A stretch of 64,000 bases of DNA from Leucobacter chironomi DSM 19883 (GTDB lineage Bacteria; Actinomycetota; Actinomycetes; Actinomycetales; Microbacteriaceae): positions 87,892 to 151,891 of the forward strand of contig NZ_ATXU01000009.1 of NCBI RefSeq assembly GCF_000421845.1, in the 5' to 3' direction. The position numbers and the translations under genes are program-made. The notes under the pieces are model-generated. The model did no database searches and had not been told where the DNA came from. It saw only the letters and a list, made by a program, of their open reading frames with translations. Positions 52,714-61,758 of this stretch are shown piece after piece (the first letter of the stretch is position 1; every line of letters begins with the position of its first letter).

Positions 52714-53570
52714 GCGCTCCCGCACCGCAGGCGCCGTTCTCCCTGCTGCTCCCCGTGTACGCGGGCGATGATCCGAGCTTCCTGCGCCTCGCCTTCGAGA
52801 GCTCCGTCGACGGGCAGCGCCTGCGGCCGGCGGAGGCCGTCATCGTGCAGGACGGCCCCGTGCCCGACCCGCTTGCGCGGGAGATCAGGCGGATCGAGGC
52901 CGACAGCCCGGTGCCGGTCCGGGTGGTGCGGCTACCCGAGAATCGCGGGCTCACAGCGGCGCTCAACGCCGGCCTCGATGCGTGCACGCAGCCGGTCGCG
53001 GCTCGTATGGACGCCGACGACGTGTCGCTGCCCGAACGATTCGAGCGCCAGTGGGCCCTGCTGCAGCAGGGCTTCGACCTGGTCGGCACCGGGATGGTCG
53101 AGTTCGAGCACGATCCCGGGCAGCCCGTCTCGGGTCGTACCCCGCCGGTCGGAGCGCAGCGCATCCGCGACCACGCCCGCACCCACAACCCCTTCAACCA
53201 CCCGACCATGATGTACCGTCTGGCGGCACTCGACCGGGTCGGCCGCTACCAGCCCTTCGGCAAGATGGAGGACTACTGGCTGGGGATCCGCCTCATCGAC
53301 AGCGGCGCCCGCGTCGAGAACATCGCCGAGCCGCTGCTCGCCTACCGGGTCGGCGCTGGCGCCTTCGCGCGCCGCGGCGGCTGGACCGAGGCGCGCACCG
53401 AGTGGCGCCTGCAGCGCGAGCTGCTGCGCATGGGATTCGTGACGCGCGGGCAGTACCTGCGCAACGTGGTGATGAAGGGCGTCTACCGTCTGATGCCGGC
53501 CGGCGTGAAGCGCGTGCTCTTCCGCGGTCTCATCGGCCGCGGGCTTCCCGGGGATCGCGCCGCGGACTGA
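52710..53570 (+). CDS. family 2 glycosyltransferase (AmsE-like)
   Basis: 286-residue GT-A enzyme. LLLPVYAGDDPSFLR near residue 12, VIVQDGP near 44, ENRGLTAALNAGL near 76 and the metal-binding MDADDVSLPERF near 99. This arrangement resembles amylovoran-type AmsE transferases. The C-terminal part carries FNHPTMMYR and FGKMEDYWL, common acceptor-side motifs. ATG overlaps the previous stop (ATGA), so the two transferases probably act in sequence on one glycan. Convergent with the acyltransferase gene, 17 nt apart. Confidence 0.9.
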   Translation: MSAPAPQAPFSLLLPVYAGDDPSFLRLAFESSVDGQRLRPAEAVIVQDGPVPDPLAREIRRIEADSPVPVRVVRLPENRGLTAALNAGLDACTQPVAARMDADDVSLPERFERQWALLQQGFDLVGTGMVEFEHDPGQPVSGRTPPVGAQRIRDHARTHNPFNHPTMMYRLAALDRVGRYQPFGKMEDYWLGIRLIDSGARVENIAEPLLAYRVGAGAFARRGGWTEARTEWRLQRELLRMGFVTRGQYLRNVVMKGVYRLMPAGVKRVLFRGLIGRGLPGDRAAD

Positions 53571-53587
53571 CGGGGTGCGGAGGCCTC

Positions 53588-55750
53588 TCAGTCGAACTCG
53601 AGCGAGGGGCGTCGGTCCCCGGAACTCTTGACGAGGGGGACCAGCTGCTCCGCGAGCATCGGAGCGAGCGACTTGGTGTAGAAGATGCTCAGGTGGTTGT
53701 CGTCGATGTAGACATTGACGTTGCCGATCACCGCGGGGCACGTGTCCCCGGGGCAGATGAAGTCGTTCACGTCTACGAGGCTCACGCCCGCCCGGAGCAG
53801 CGCGTTCGCGGGGTTCTCGGGGGCGAGGGCCCGGCTCCGCGCAACGTCGCAGTCCTCGGGAGCCTCGGCCTGCTCCACGCAGACGAAGTTGTCGAAGGTG
53901 AAGCGAGGGTTGTCCCGGATGAGGATGATCGGGATGTCCATCTCCTGCAGTCGCTCGATCGACGTCTCCGCACCCTCCAGCACGTGTTCGAGGGCGCCTT
54001 GGTTCTCGTCTGCGTCCTCATCGGTCGGGACGGTCGCGGCGCCGATCGTCATGACGACGTCGGGCTGGACCTCCTCGACGAAGGTGAGGACGGATTCGTT
54101 CCACTGCCGGCACTCGGGGCTGTGGAAGATGTCGGCATCCTCGCCTTCGACGACGTCCCTCAGGCCGAAGGCGCAGGCGGCATAGCCCAGGAAGACGAGG
54201 TGCCAGCGCTCCTGCTCGGCGATCCTTGCGATGGGCGGCAGCCACTGCTGCATGTGGGAATTGCCGAAGAGGACGATGGTGCGCGAGGGCGAGTGCATCG
54301 AGTTCTGCCAGCACAGCGGCAACCCCTCGGGCAGTGGGGGCAGTTCGCCATCGTCGCAGGACTCGGGGAGGCCTCCCCACTGCGTCTCGATCTCCTGGGG
54401 GAGGGGACGGCGGGGCGCGTCGGGATCGATCTCCCCGTTCCAGCCCCGTTGCAAGACAAGCGCGCCGGGGTTGGTTTTGCTCAGATCCGGTCCACCGTCC
54501 TCATCCGCGGTGAGCTCGGCGACCTGCGCCGCGGAGGAGGCCTGGAACGAGATCACTGGCACGGCGACTAGCAGGATGGAGAGGAGGATGACGAGCGCCC
54601 CGCGGAAGTTGTTGCTGTTCGCCCACGCCAATCGGCGCACGCGGGCGTCGACGAGCCAGGTGAGCAGGCGCGCGAGCACCATCGAGACGAGGATCAGCGC
54701 GAGGCCCTCGAAGAAGCCGAGGGGTTCGCCGCGGCGTGCGATGAGGGTGAGGACGAGAATCGGCCAGTGCACCAGATAGAGCGCATAGGCGTCGCGTCCG
54801 AGCGCCAGGACGGGTTTCGTCTCGAGCAGGATCGCGGGGCCGAAGCCCTTCTCCTCGGGCGAGCCGGCGAGGATGATGGCAGCGACTGCGAGCACCGGCC
54901 ACAGTGCCAGGTAGCCGGGGAAGCCGCCCTGCACGTCGAGCACCATGCCGCACGCCAGCAGCGCCGCGAGTCCGAGCCAGCCGATGATCGCGCCGAGCAG
55001 GCGGGGCAGGCGGATCCAGGGCAGCACGATCGCGAGGATCGAGCCGGCGGCGAACTCCCAGACGCGGGCGCCGGTGTTGAAGTAGGCGCTCTCCTGGTGC
55101 TCCTGCGTGGTCACGATGGAGTAGGCGAGCGAGGCGGTGAACACCGCAGCGAAGCACACGAGGGCGACCGCGCGCACGCTGCGGCGGCCGAGCGCCCACC
55201 GCAGGAAGGCGATGACGGCGAAGAGCAGCGGCCAGAGCAGGAACACCTGGCCCTGCACGGAGAGCGACCAGAAGTGCTGCAGCGGGCTCGCGAGCGAGGT
55301 GTCGGCGTAGTAGTCCACCGACTCGGCGGCGAGGGCCCAGTTCTCGTAGTAGAAGAGGGACGCCCAGGCGTGGCGCCAGAGATCGGGATGCCCCGATGCC
55401 GGCATGATGAATGTTGCGGCGATGACGGTCGCGGCGATCACGACTGCGGCGGCGGGCAGCAGCCGCTTGAAGGTGCGGATCCACTGGCTGACGATCGCGA
55501 GCGGTTTGCCGGCTTCGAGGCGACGCACGAATGAGCCGGTGAGGAAGAACGCCGAGATCATGAGGAACGCGTCGACCCCGCCCGAGACGCGGTCGAGCCA
55601 GACGTGGTAGACCACCACGAGCAGCACGGCGACCGCGCGCAGGCCGTCGATGTCCTTCCGGTAGCGTGGTGCCGCGGCTGCGGCGCGCTGCGGAGGCTTC
55701 GCATCGATGGGTGCGGTCGCCCCTGTCGGAGGGGCCATAGTGGGAGACAT
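53588..55750 (-). CDS. O-acyltransferase: acyltransferase-3 membrane domain fused to SGNH domain
   Basis: 720 residues in the OafB/OatA layout. About 10-11 membrane helices (30-400) form the acyltransferase-3 domain with RKDIDGLRAVAVLLVVVYHVW near residue 31 (catalytic His) and a later RR pair. The extracellular SGNH domain (about 470-705) has FGNSHMQQW (Ser nucleophile; GNSH instead of GDSH) and the C-terminal DDNHLS Asp-His pair. It should move acetyl groups across the membrane onto a surface glycan or peptidoglycan. Last gene of a minus-strand set led by the GT4 gene. Confidence 0.92.
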   Translation of the reverse strand: MSPTMAPPTGATAPIDAKPPQRAAAAAPRYRKDIDGLRAVAVLLVVVYHVWLDRVSGGVDAFLMISAFFLTGSFVRRLEAGKPLAIVSQWIRTFKRLLPAAAVVIAATVIAATFIMPASGHPDLWRHAWASLFYYENWALAAESVDYYADTSLASPLQHFWSLSVQGQVFLLWPLLFAVIAFLRWALGRRSVRAVALVCFAAVFTASLAYSIVTTQEHQESAYFNTGARVWEFAAGSILAIVLPWIRLPRLLGAIIGWLGLAALLACGMVLDVQGGFPGYLALWPVLAVAAIILAGSPEEKGFGPAILLETKPVLALGRDAYALYLVHWPILVLTLIARRGEPLGFFEGLALILVSMVLARLLTWLVDARVRRLAWANSNNFRGALVILLSILLVAVPVISFQASSAAQVAELTADEDGGPDLSKTNPGALVLQRGWNGEIDPDAPRRPLPQEIETQWGGLPESCDDGELPPLPEGLPLCWQNSMHSPSRTIVLFGNSHMQQWLPPIARIAEQERWHLVFLGYAACAFGLRDVVEGEDADIFHSPECRQWNESVLTFVEEVQPDVVMTIGAATVPTDEDADENQGALEHVLEGAETSIERLQEMDIPIILIRDNPRFTFDNFVCVEQAEAPEDCDVARSRALAPENPANALLRAGVSLVDVNDFICPGDTCPAVIGNVNVYIDDNHLSIFYTKSLAPMLAEQLVPLVKSSGDRRPSLEFD

Positions 55751-55858
55751 CGTTGCTCAAGTGTACGCTGAGGGCCGCGATCCCGCTCTGTGCGAGCACT
55801 ATGCGCGGGCTCGGTCTGTGCCGACTTTCCCGCCCGACCGGAGGACTCCGCGGGAGTC

Positions 55859-56749
55859 TTAGACGACCCGATCGATCTGCGGGTTGAAGCGGAATCCCTC
55901 CCAGAGCTTCGCGATCATCTGCTTCTGCAGCCGGCGCTTCACCCGCCCGCGGCGCATGCCGACGACGACCTGCGTCGCGAACATGAGGAAGTGCGGCAGT
56001 GACTGGTGGTGGCGGCGATACGAGGCCTGGTTGCGGATGCCGTAGGCGAACTTCCAGGCGTTCTTGTCGTCGATCATGCCGAAGTTCACGCCCTGGTTCT
56101 CGCCCATGTCATGCACGGTGACGCTGTCGAGCACCTGCACGCCCGGGCACGCCTTCGAGAGCCGCAGCGTGTACTCGGCGTCGTCGAACCAGATGAAGTA
56201 CTCCTTGTAGGGCAGGCCGTAGCGTTCGAGCGCCCAGCGCGGCACGAGCACCGACACGAACGAGCAGCTCGTCACCATCACGGAGTTCTGGCCGATGGCG
56301 AGCAGCCGGCCCCAGTCCCAGGTGGGCACGGGGTTGTTCATCTCGCAGATGGTGCCGTCGATGTACTTCACCACGGAGCAGGCGAAGGGCATCTCCTCGC
56401 CGAGCTCGGCGGCGGCCGAGTCGAATCCGGCGATCAGCTTCTCGAGGGCGTCGGGCTCGGGGTACCCGTCGTCGTCCATGATCCACACGAAGTCGGCGCC
56501 GAGTTCGTAGCCGCGCCGCATACCCGCCGAGAAGCCGCCGGCCCCTCCGGAGTTGGTCGGCAGCGAGACGATCTCGAGGTCCAGGCTCGACTCGAGCGCG
56601 GCGAGGTACTCGCCGGTGCCGTCGGTCGAGGCGTTGTCGACGATCACGAGCGACGAGGGAGCGTGCGTCTGCGCCTCGATCGAGGCGATCACGGTCTTCA
56701 GCTTGTCGAGTCGATTGAACGTGACGACGACTGCGGCTACGCGTGCCAT
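55859..56749 (-). CDS. family 2 glycosyltransferase (GlfT1-like)
   Basis: 296-residue GT-A transferase. VVVTFNRLDKL at residue 8, IVDNASTDGTGEYL near 35, TNSGGAGGFSAGM near 63 and metal site WIMDDDGYPEPDAL near 89; later YFIWFDDAEYTLRL. It is clearly related to the product of 51730-52713 (same SGGAGGF/MDDD pattern). Start lies 13 nt inside the 3' end of the GT4 gene, so the two are cotranslated. Possibly adds galactofuranose or rhamnose (inference). Confidence 0.9.
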   Translation of the reverse strand: MARVAAVVVTFNRLDKLKTVIASIEAQTHAPSSLVIVDNASTDGTGEYLAALESSLDLEIVSLPTNSGGAGGFSAGMRRGYELGADFVWIMDDDGYPEPDALEKLIAGFDSAAAELGEEMPFACSVVKYIDGTICEMNNPVPTWDWGRLLAIGQNSVMVTSCSFVSVLVPRWALERYGLPYKEYFIWFDDAEYTLRLSKACPGVQVLDSVTVHDMGENQGVNFGMIDDKNAWKFAYGIRNQASYRRHHQSLPHFLMFATQVVVGMRRGRVKRRLQKQMIAKLWEGFRFNPQIDRVV

Positions 56750-58395
56750 TGTGCGAAGGTCTCCTTCATCCATTCGTGTGCGCTCTGCAGTTCGCCGAAT
56801 TCGGCGACGCGCTCGCGCTGCTCGGTCCACCGCAGCTCGCGCAGCTGCTCGCTCGCGGCGAGCTTCGAGATCACCGAGGCGGCCGCCCCGATGAACGGCC
56901 GCGCCGGGCGGGGTGCGAGCATCTCGCCCTGCACGATCGTGCGCTGGGAGCCCACGTCGGCCGACAGCACCGGCACCCCGGCGGCGACGGCCTCGAAGGT
57001 GGTGAGGGTGAGGCCCTCGTTGATCGAGGTGACGACGAGTAGATCGGTCTCGGCGAGCGTCGCCGCGACAGGGGTGTCCTCGTAGCGCTGCTCGATGATT
57101 CCGCGCAGGCCGAACTGGTCGATCAGGCCGTTCACGATGTCGCGCATCTCGCCGTCGCCGTGCATGATGGCGTGGAAAGGGAGCCGCGACTTCCGCAGGC
57201 GGTGCACGAGCATCAGGAAGACGTCGGGGCGCTTCTGCCGCGAGAGGCGGCCCACGAAGGAGACTGTGAAGGGGTCGCGGGGGTCGCGGGTCCTGAACCC
57301 GGTGGTCTCGCCGACGGTGAGCGCGGTGAGCGGGGCGAGGTCGACCTTGCCCGGGTCGATGCCCTGCACCTCGGTCAGCCAGCGCACCAGCTCGGGGGAG
57401 ATCGCGTGGTGGGTGTCGATGAAGGCGTCGTACTGCGCCGAGATGCCGGGGTAGCCGCCGCCGAGGTACTCGACGATGTGCAGCGAGTCGACGACGGGCA
57501 GCCCGGGGCGGTGTCGCTTGATCCACGGCAGGCTGAGGTAGAGCCACTGGCAGTGGTGCAGCATGACGCCCGACAGATCGAAGTTCTCGAGGATCGCGTG
57601 GGTGAGCGCGATGTCGAACTCGTGAAGGTGCTCGCGAAAGCTCTGCGCGATGACGATGCAGCCCTCGAGCTCGGGGCGCGTGAGCCAGGGGTGCACCGAG
57701 TTCTGGTCGGTGACTACGACGGGCAGCAGCCCGGCATCCTTCGCGAGTTGGATGCTCTCCACCGCCCAGCGTTCGGCGCCGCCGGTCTGCAACCAGTGGA
57801 GGCCGAAGAGCACGGCCTGCGGGGCGCCCGCGGGCGGTGCTTCTGGGACATGCTGCCAGGCGTCGATCACCGGGAGACTGCGTTCGGCCGAGGCGTCCTC
57901 GGGGTGGCGCGGAAGACGCCCCGAGATCGCACGTTCACGCCTGCGCATGATCGTCTCGCGTACGGTATCGAGCACCACGGGGGCGCGGCGCTCGAGTTCC
58001 CGGTACACCGTGCGTGGGAGGGACACCGGAGCGGGCGACTCGGTCGTCGCCGGCGTTGCATCCGCGTGCCCGAGGCGGACCCAGCGGACGATCGCGCGTT
58101 CCGGCGGGACTGAGGCGATCGAGCCGATAGCTCGGCTGCGGAGTTCGATGACGCAGGCGACTGCGCCGTCGAGCGCGCTTCCGTCGATGGTGCCGGCGTC
58201 GGTGAGCGCCGGCACCTCGGTGATTCCGCCGATACCAACGCGGAGTTCGAGCCGGGCACCCGGGTTGCGGAGCGAATGGTAGTTCGCCGCTGCGTTGAGT
58301 TGCGCGGCTTGGAGCTCAGTGAGCTCGAGCGTCTCGAGGGCAGCAGCGACGTCTTCCGCGTGGGTGAAGAGCGGGGAGTGGAGCGAAACGTTCAT
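56737..58395 (-). CDS. family 4 glycosyltransferase with extended N-terminus
   Basis: 552 residues. The first 170 are not part of a GT-B fold and look like a separate module (beta-rich, no motif recognised). From about 190 on it is GT-B: GLHWLQTGGAERWAVE near 203, FVGRLSRQKRPDVFL near 388, and the nucleotide-sugar region INEGLTLTTFEAVAAGVPVLSADVGS near 475 with the E-x7-E pair. Overlaps the following GT2 gene by 13 nt. An acceptor for this family is usually a growing lipid-linked glycan. Confidence 0.88.
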   Translation of the reverse strand: MNVSLHSPLFTHAEDVAAALETLELTELQAAQLNAAANYHSLRNPGARLELRVGIGGITEVPALTDAGTIDGSALDGAVACVIELRSRAIGSIASVPPERAIVRWVRLGHADATPATTESPAPVSLPRTVYRELERRAPVVLDTVRETIMRRRERAISGRLPRHPEDASAERSLPVIDAWQHVPEAPPAGAPQAVLFGLHWLQTGGAERWAVESIQLAKDAGLLPVVVTDQNSVHPWLTRPELEGCIVIAQSFREHLHEFDIALTHAILENFDLSGVMLHHCQWLYLSLPWIKRHRPGLPVVDSLHIVEYLGGGYPGISAQYDAFIDTHHAISPELVRWLTEVQGIDPGKVDLAPLTALTVGETTGFRTRDPRDPFTVSFVGRLSRQKRPDVFLMLVHRLRKSRLPFHAIMHGDGEMRDIVNGLIDQFGLRGIIEQRYEDTPVAATLAETDLLVVTSINEGLTLTTFEAVAAGVPVLSADVGSQRTIVQGEMLAPRPARPFIGAAASVISKLAASEQLRELRWTEQRERVAEFGELQSAHEWMKETFAQWHA

Positions 58396-58444
58396 AGCGT
58401 CTCCAGCCTAATCGTCGCGTCGGCAGGGCGGCTTTCGCCGCGAC

Positions 58445-59188
58445 TCAGCGCCGGCCATCGAGCGCTGCGTGCAGCGGCATCCTGTCCTGCGCAGCGCGCC
58501 ACGCATCGAGATCGGTGACCAGTGGCGAATCCGCATGGAGGTCGAGCGGCTCCTCGAGTAGGAGGTCACCGGCGGAATAGCGAGCGGCGAGCAGCGCGGC
58601 CTCCGCAGCCGGGACACCGAACCGCTCCATGCCGACAGTGTTTACCGAGCGGAGTCGCGCGGGCGACCCGAAGGCCTTCGCGTACGGGGGGACGTCCCTG
58701 GCGATCGGAGTCCCCATCCCGATCATTGCGCCGGCGCCGATGATCCTGCGCTGGTGGATGCACGCATTCATCCCGATGTTCACGCGCGGGCCGATGATGC
58801 AGTGCCCGCCAATACTCACTCCCGCCGAGATCGTTGTACCGTCGCCGATGAGTACGTCATGCGCAACGTACGCCCGGGCAAGGATCCAGCACCCCTCGCC
58901 AATCGTCGTCTCGCGGTAGCTGCCCTGATGGAGCACCGCGTTCTCGCGGATCACCGTCCTCGCGCCGATCCGAACCCCGGAATGCTCGAGATCGCCGCTC
59001 CATGCGGTGTTCTGCCGGAGATTCGACATCTCGGGAGGGGCACCGATCTGGGCGCCCGGGCCGATCCAGACGTCGTCGCCAATGAACGCAGGGCCGAGGA
59101 TGACCGCGCCAGGGCCGATTGAGACGTTTGCGCCCAGCACAACGCCGTCGCCGATGAATGCGAGCGGGCTGATGCGAGGATCGGTCAT
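58445..59188 (-). CDS. LpxA-like left-handed beta-helix acyltransferase
   Basis: 247 residues. From residue 8 to about 175 it is hexapeptide repeats (IGDGVVLGANVSIGPGAVI and onward), followed by a helical tail with GSPARLRSVNTVGMERFG near 185, which is the hallmark of LpxA-type UDP-sugar acyltransferases in place of the simpler WecD/NeuD acetyltransferases. NAVLHQGS supplies a catalytic-like His near 98. Gram-positive bacteria make no lipid A, so it probably acylates or acetylates a UDP-sugar for surface glycan. ATG 59188 overlaps the stop of a 40-codon frame that has its own ribosome site. Confidence 0.85.
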   Translation of the reverse strand: MTDPRISPLAFIGDGVVLGANVSIGPGAVILGPAFIGDDVWIGPGAQIGAPPEMSNLRQNTAWSGDLEHSGVRIGARTVIRENAVLHQGSYRETTIGEGCWILARAYVAHDVLIGDGTTISAGVSIGGHCIIGPRVNIGMNACIHQRRIIGAGAMIGMGTPIARDVPPYAKAFGSPARLRSVNTVGMERFGVPAAEAALLAARYSAGDLLLEEPLDLHADSPLVTDLDAWRAAQDRMPLHAALDGRR

Positions 59189-59307
59189 CGGAGGCACCCG
59201 CGTTCGAAGCGCTCCGAGGAGCCGGCGAGCGGCCGTCGTCGGCGAGTCGGGCTGCTGTGGACTCGTGCAGTCGGGCAAAGCCCGATCAGTTCGCTCGTGA
59301 TCGTCAC
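59185..59307 (-). CDS. possible 40-residue leader peptide coupled to the LpxA-like gene
   Basis: GTG start at 59307 preceded by a perfect AAGGAG (59313-59318 on the plus strand as CTCCTT) with 5-nt spacing. Its TGA (59187-59185) overlaps the ATG of the acyltransferase as ATGA, and the acyltransferase has no ribosome site of its own. Product is Arg-rich with no known motif. This suggests translational coupling from a short upstream frame; a misjudged start or an ancestral frameshift are alternatives. A minus-strand TACAAT box at 59376-59381 could be the promoter. Confidence 0.45.
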   Translation of the reverse strand: MTITSELIGLCPTARVHSSPTRRRRPLAGSSERFERGCLR

Positions 59308-59428
59308 AGACACTCCTTGCAGATAGTGGGGTGACACAGCGCAGGTGGATTGCCTGCCGCTCGTCCGCAGACAATATTGTATGGCGTGCGCAGCCCGGCT
59401 TCCTCTTCCGGCCGGTGGACAGGAGGCG

Positions 59429-61378
59429 CTAGGCACCGCAATCCACGCGGTACAGGACAGCCGTTCCCTCCTGGTCCACAGGGGTGAGCGCTGGTGACCG
59501 GGACAGGTCGCGCAGCCCGATGAACGGAGCTCGCAACTCGTCGGTGCCCCCGGCGTAGAGCTGGTCACCGAAGTCGAGCATGAAGTCGACATTGAGGTCG
59601 GTGAGGAGGGTGCACGCCTCCGGCTTGGGAAGATCTGCAAAGCGCGCACGAAGGATATTGGCGTTCTCTGAGTAGTTGCCTTGCAGGTGTCCGAATACCG
59701 TGGGCCGGCCGCTGAGCGCGAGTACCAGGCCCGCGCCGGACCAAGGGTCGCCGGCGACGATGTCGCCCTCAGGCACGATCTTGTCGAGGCGTTCGAGGAG
59801 CACAGTCTCGTCGGTCGAGAGGAGCGCGCCAGCCTCGGGCACCGCGTGCAGGTCCGACAACCATCCCTTTTGCGCGGCAAGTGCTGGACTTGCGCCGCCT
59901 GCGGCCACCAACACCACCACGACAGCGCCTCCCAGTGCAGGCAGGAGCCGCTGGGTGCGCTGACGAAGCTGCGGTGCGAAGCGGCCCATACCGTCGACAG
60001 CGGAATCGTAGAGCCACGCAGCGGTTACCGCGGCGAGTGGTACCGCGACTATGGGGATGAGCGCGGCGAGTCGCGCAGCATCGCTATACCAGGGGCCTGT
60101 GATGAAGTCGCGCACGGGGCCGGTGAAACCGATAGCCACGATGAAGAGCGCAACCGCGATCGCGTAGGAGCCGAGGAGCCAGCGGTGGGAGCGACGCAGG
60201 AGGAGCGCGAGTGCGCCGGCGAGGACCAGGACGGTGACAAACCAGGCGCGTCCCCCCACGAAGGGACCGTTTGTGAGCGCGAGCTCAAGCGCGCGGATGA
60301 ACGAGATGTCGTCGTAGGCGCGGGCCTCAGAGGTCTGGAGGTAGCGCCAGAGGACGATAGGCGCGGCGATGCCGATGCCGAGTGGAATGAGTCGCACGAG
60401 CTTCGCAGCCGAGCTGAGGTCGCTTCGGAAGACGCGGAACGCTGTGGCGGCGAGAAGGGGCGCGGCGAGTATCGCGAGTGCGGGGAGCGCGTTCGGGTGG
60501 GAGAGCGTTGCCGCCCCGGTGGCTCCCGCAGCCGCGATCCAGAGCGAGGCGGTAGGAGCGCTGTTGCCGGGCGTTGCTGGTCTGAGCGCGAGATGCAGAA
60601 ACCCGAGCGCTGCCGGCACGAGCGCAGTCGACAGCAAGTTCGGGTACAGCACTCCCCAAGTCATGAGCAGGTAGGGGAAGGCGTTGAACGCTGCCGCAAC
60701 GACCGCGGCGAGAAGGAGATGCGCCGGACGCCGCCCGAGGAACGGGCGCGCGAAGAACACTATCGTGACCGGCCAGATCCATGCAGCGACGACGATGGCG
60801 AAGATGTTCGTCGCGACGGGCACCGACGCTCCCGAGAGCTGCGCGACCAGGGCGACGGTGGCGTGCCAGACCGTGGGGTAGAAGCTTCCCGCTGCGCCCG
60901 CCGCAGAGACGTTAAAGTCCAAGGGCGAAGCGCTGCCGCTCAGGAGGATGTGCGCAGCAGCGTTGAGGTGGAACACCGCGTCAAAACTCTGTGAGATATG
61001 GCTGGGGTCGTCGATTGCAGTGGCGAGGAAACCCCCGATGAGGATTGCCGCGAGGCCGACTCCGCCGCAGATTGCTGCAGCGGATCTGAGCTGCATCGCT
61101 CTCGGAGGCCGCTGCCGTGGAGAGAGAAAACGGCGCAACGGGAGCGGAATGGCACCGAGCACAACGCCCACGACGAGTACGGGCAACGGTCCCCATGATA
61201 GGCCGAACAGCGGCAACACCAGCGTGCTCAGCGCGATGACCACGAAGGATGCTGCGATTGCTCCTGCAACGAGGGTCAGGCCTCGCAAGCCCAACGACCA
61301 CGCGAGCAGCAGACCCGGCAGCACTGTGATCCCCACGGCCACAAGCAGCACGGGAACTGCGGCGAGCCAGGCGATCAT
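59429..61378 (-). CDS. polytopic membrane protein, DUF6541-like (possible GT-C)
   Basis: 649 residues with about 13-14 membrane helices and a C-terminal extracellular domain of about 120 residues (from about 520). Resembles DUF6541 proteins, large membrane proteins found with polyprenyl-phosphate sugar transferases and thought to be GT-C-like glycosyltransferases. An early extracellular loop carries DDPSHISQSFDAVFHLNAA, with acidic residues placed like the GT-C catalytic site. ATG overlaps the DUF2304 stop. Function is inferred from neighbours. Confidence 0.75.
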   Translation of the reverse strand: MIAWLAAVPVLLVAVGITVLPGLLLAWSLGLRGLTLVAGAIAASFVVIALSTLVLPLFGLSWGPLPVLVVGVVLGAIPLPLRRFLSPRQRPPRAMQLRSAAAICGGVGLAAILIGGFLATAIDDPSHISQSFDAVFHLNAAAHILLSGSASPLDFNVSAAGAAGSFYPTVWHATVALVAQLSGASVPVATNIFAIVVAAWIWPVTIVFFARPFLGRRPAHLLLAAVVAAAFNAFPYLLMTWGVLYPNLLSTALVPAALGFLHLALRPATPGNSAPTASLWIAAAGATGAATLSHPNALPALAILAAPLLAATAFRVFRSDLSSAAKLVRLIPLGIGIAAPIVLWRYLQTSEARAYDDISFIRALELALTNGPFVGGRAWFVTVLVLAGALALLLRRSHRWLLGSYAIAVALFIVAIGFTGPVRDFITGPWYSDAARLAALIPIVAVPLAAVTAAWLYDSAVDGMGRFAPQLRQRTQRLLPALGGAVVVVLVAAGGASPALAAQKGWLSDLHAVPEAGALLSTDETVLLERLDKIVPEGDIVAGDPWSGAGLVLALSGRPTVFGHLQGNYSENANILRARFADLPKPEACTLLTDLNVDFMLDFGDQLYAGGTDELRAPFIGLRDLSRSPALTPVDQEGTAVLYRVDCGA

Positions 61379-61749
61379 GCCGTGGGCCCGGTGATGTCCC
61401 GGCGGTCGTTCAACTGGTCATCTCGACGTGCCTCGATGAGTGCTACCGCGCGCGCAAGCTCGGTGACTCTTGCATCGCTGCGAGCCTTCGCGCGCACCGT
61501 CGCGACGGCGAAGAGCAGCATCATGATGATGAAGACGTAGAGCAGCAAGTCAGTGCCGCGGCCGATCCCGAAGAAGTTCGCGACGATCGTGAGCGCGCTC
61601 GGGAACAGGATCGCGAAGGCCGCGACGAGTACGAACAGGATCGCGAAGATCCGCTTGAGCGCGAGAGAGCGTTCCCCGGGCAGGAACTTGACCGCGAGCG
61701 CGGCGGCGACCACGATCGCCGCGATGAGGAGGAACTGGAAGATCGACAT
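61375..61749 (-). CDS. DUF2304 small membrane protein
   Basis: 124 residues, three membrane helices and a short charged C-terminal coiled segment (ARVTELARAVALIEAR). DUF2304 proteins almost always sit beside a DPM1-like glycosyltransferase, as here, and may help it deliver polyprenyl-phosphate sugar to the membrane GT-C enzyme. ATG follows AGGAGA. Stop overlaps the DUF6541 gene; the GT2 gene ends 9 nt upstream. Confidence 0.85.
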   Translation of the reverse strand: MSIFQFLLIAAIVVAAALAVKFLPGERSLALKRIFAILFVLVAAFAILFPSALTIVANFFGIGRGTDLLLYVFIIMMLLFAVATVRAKARSDARVTELARAVALIEARRDDQLNDRRDITGPTA

Positions 61750-61758
61750 CGTCTTCTC

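Noticed and set aside
49909..52725. Minus-strand open frame spanning the LtaS-like and GT2 genes
   Set aside because: Composition-driven; the plus-strand genes have intact catalytic motifs.
58445..59374. Longer N-terminus for the LpxA-like protein starting near 59374
   Set aside because: The added 62 residues are not conserved-looking, and a coupled short frame explains the region better.
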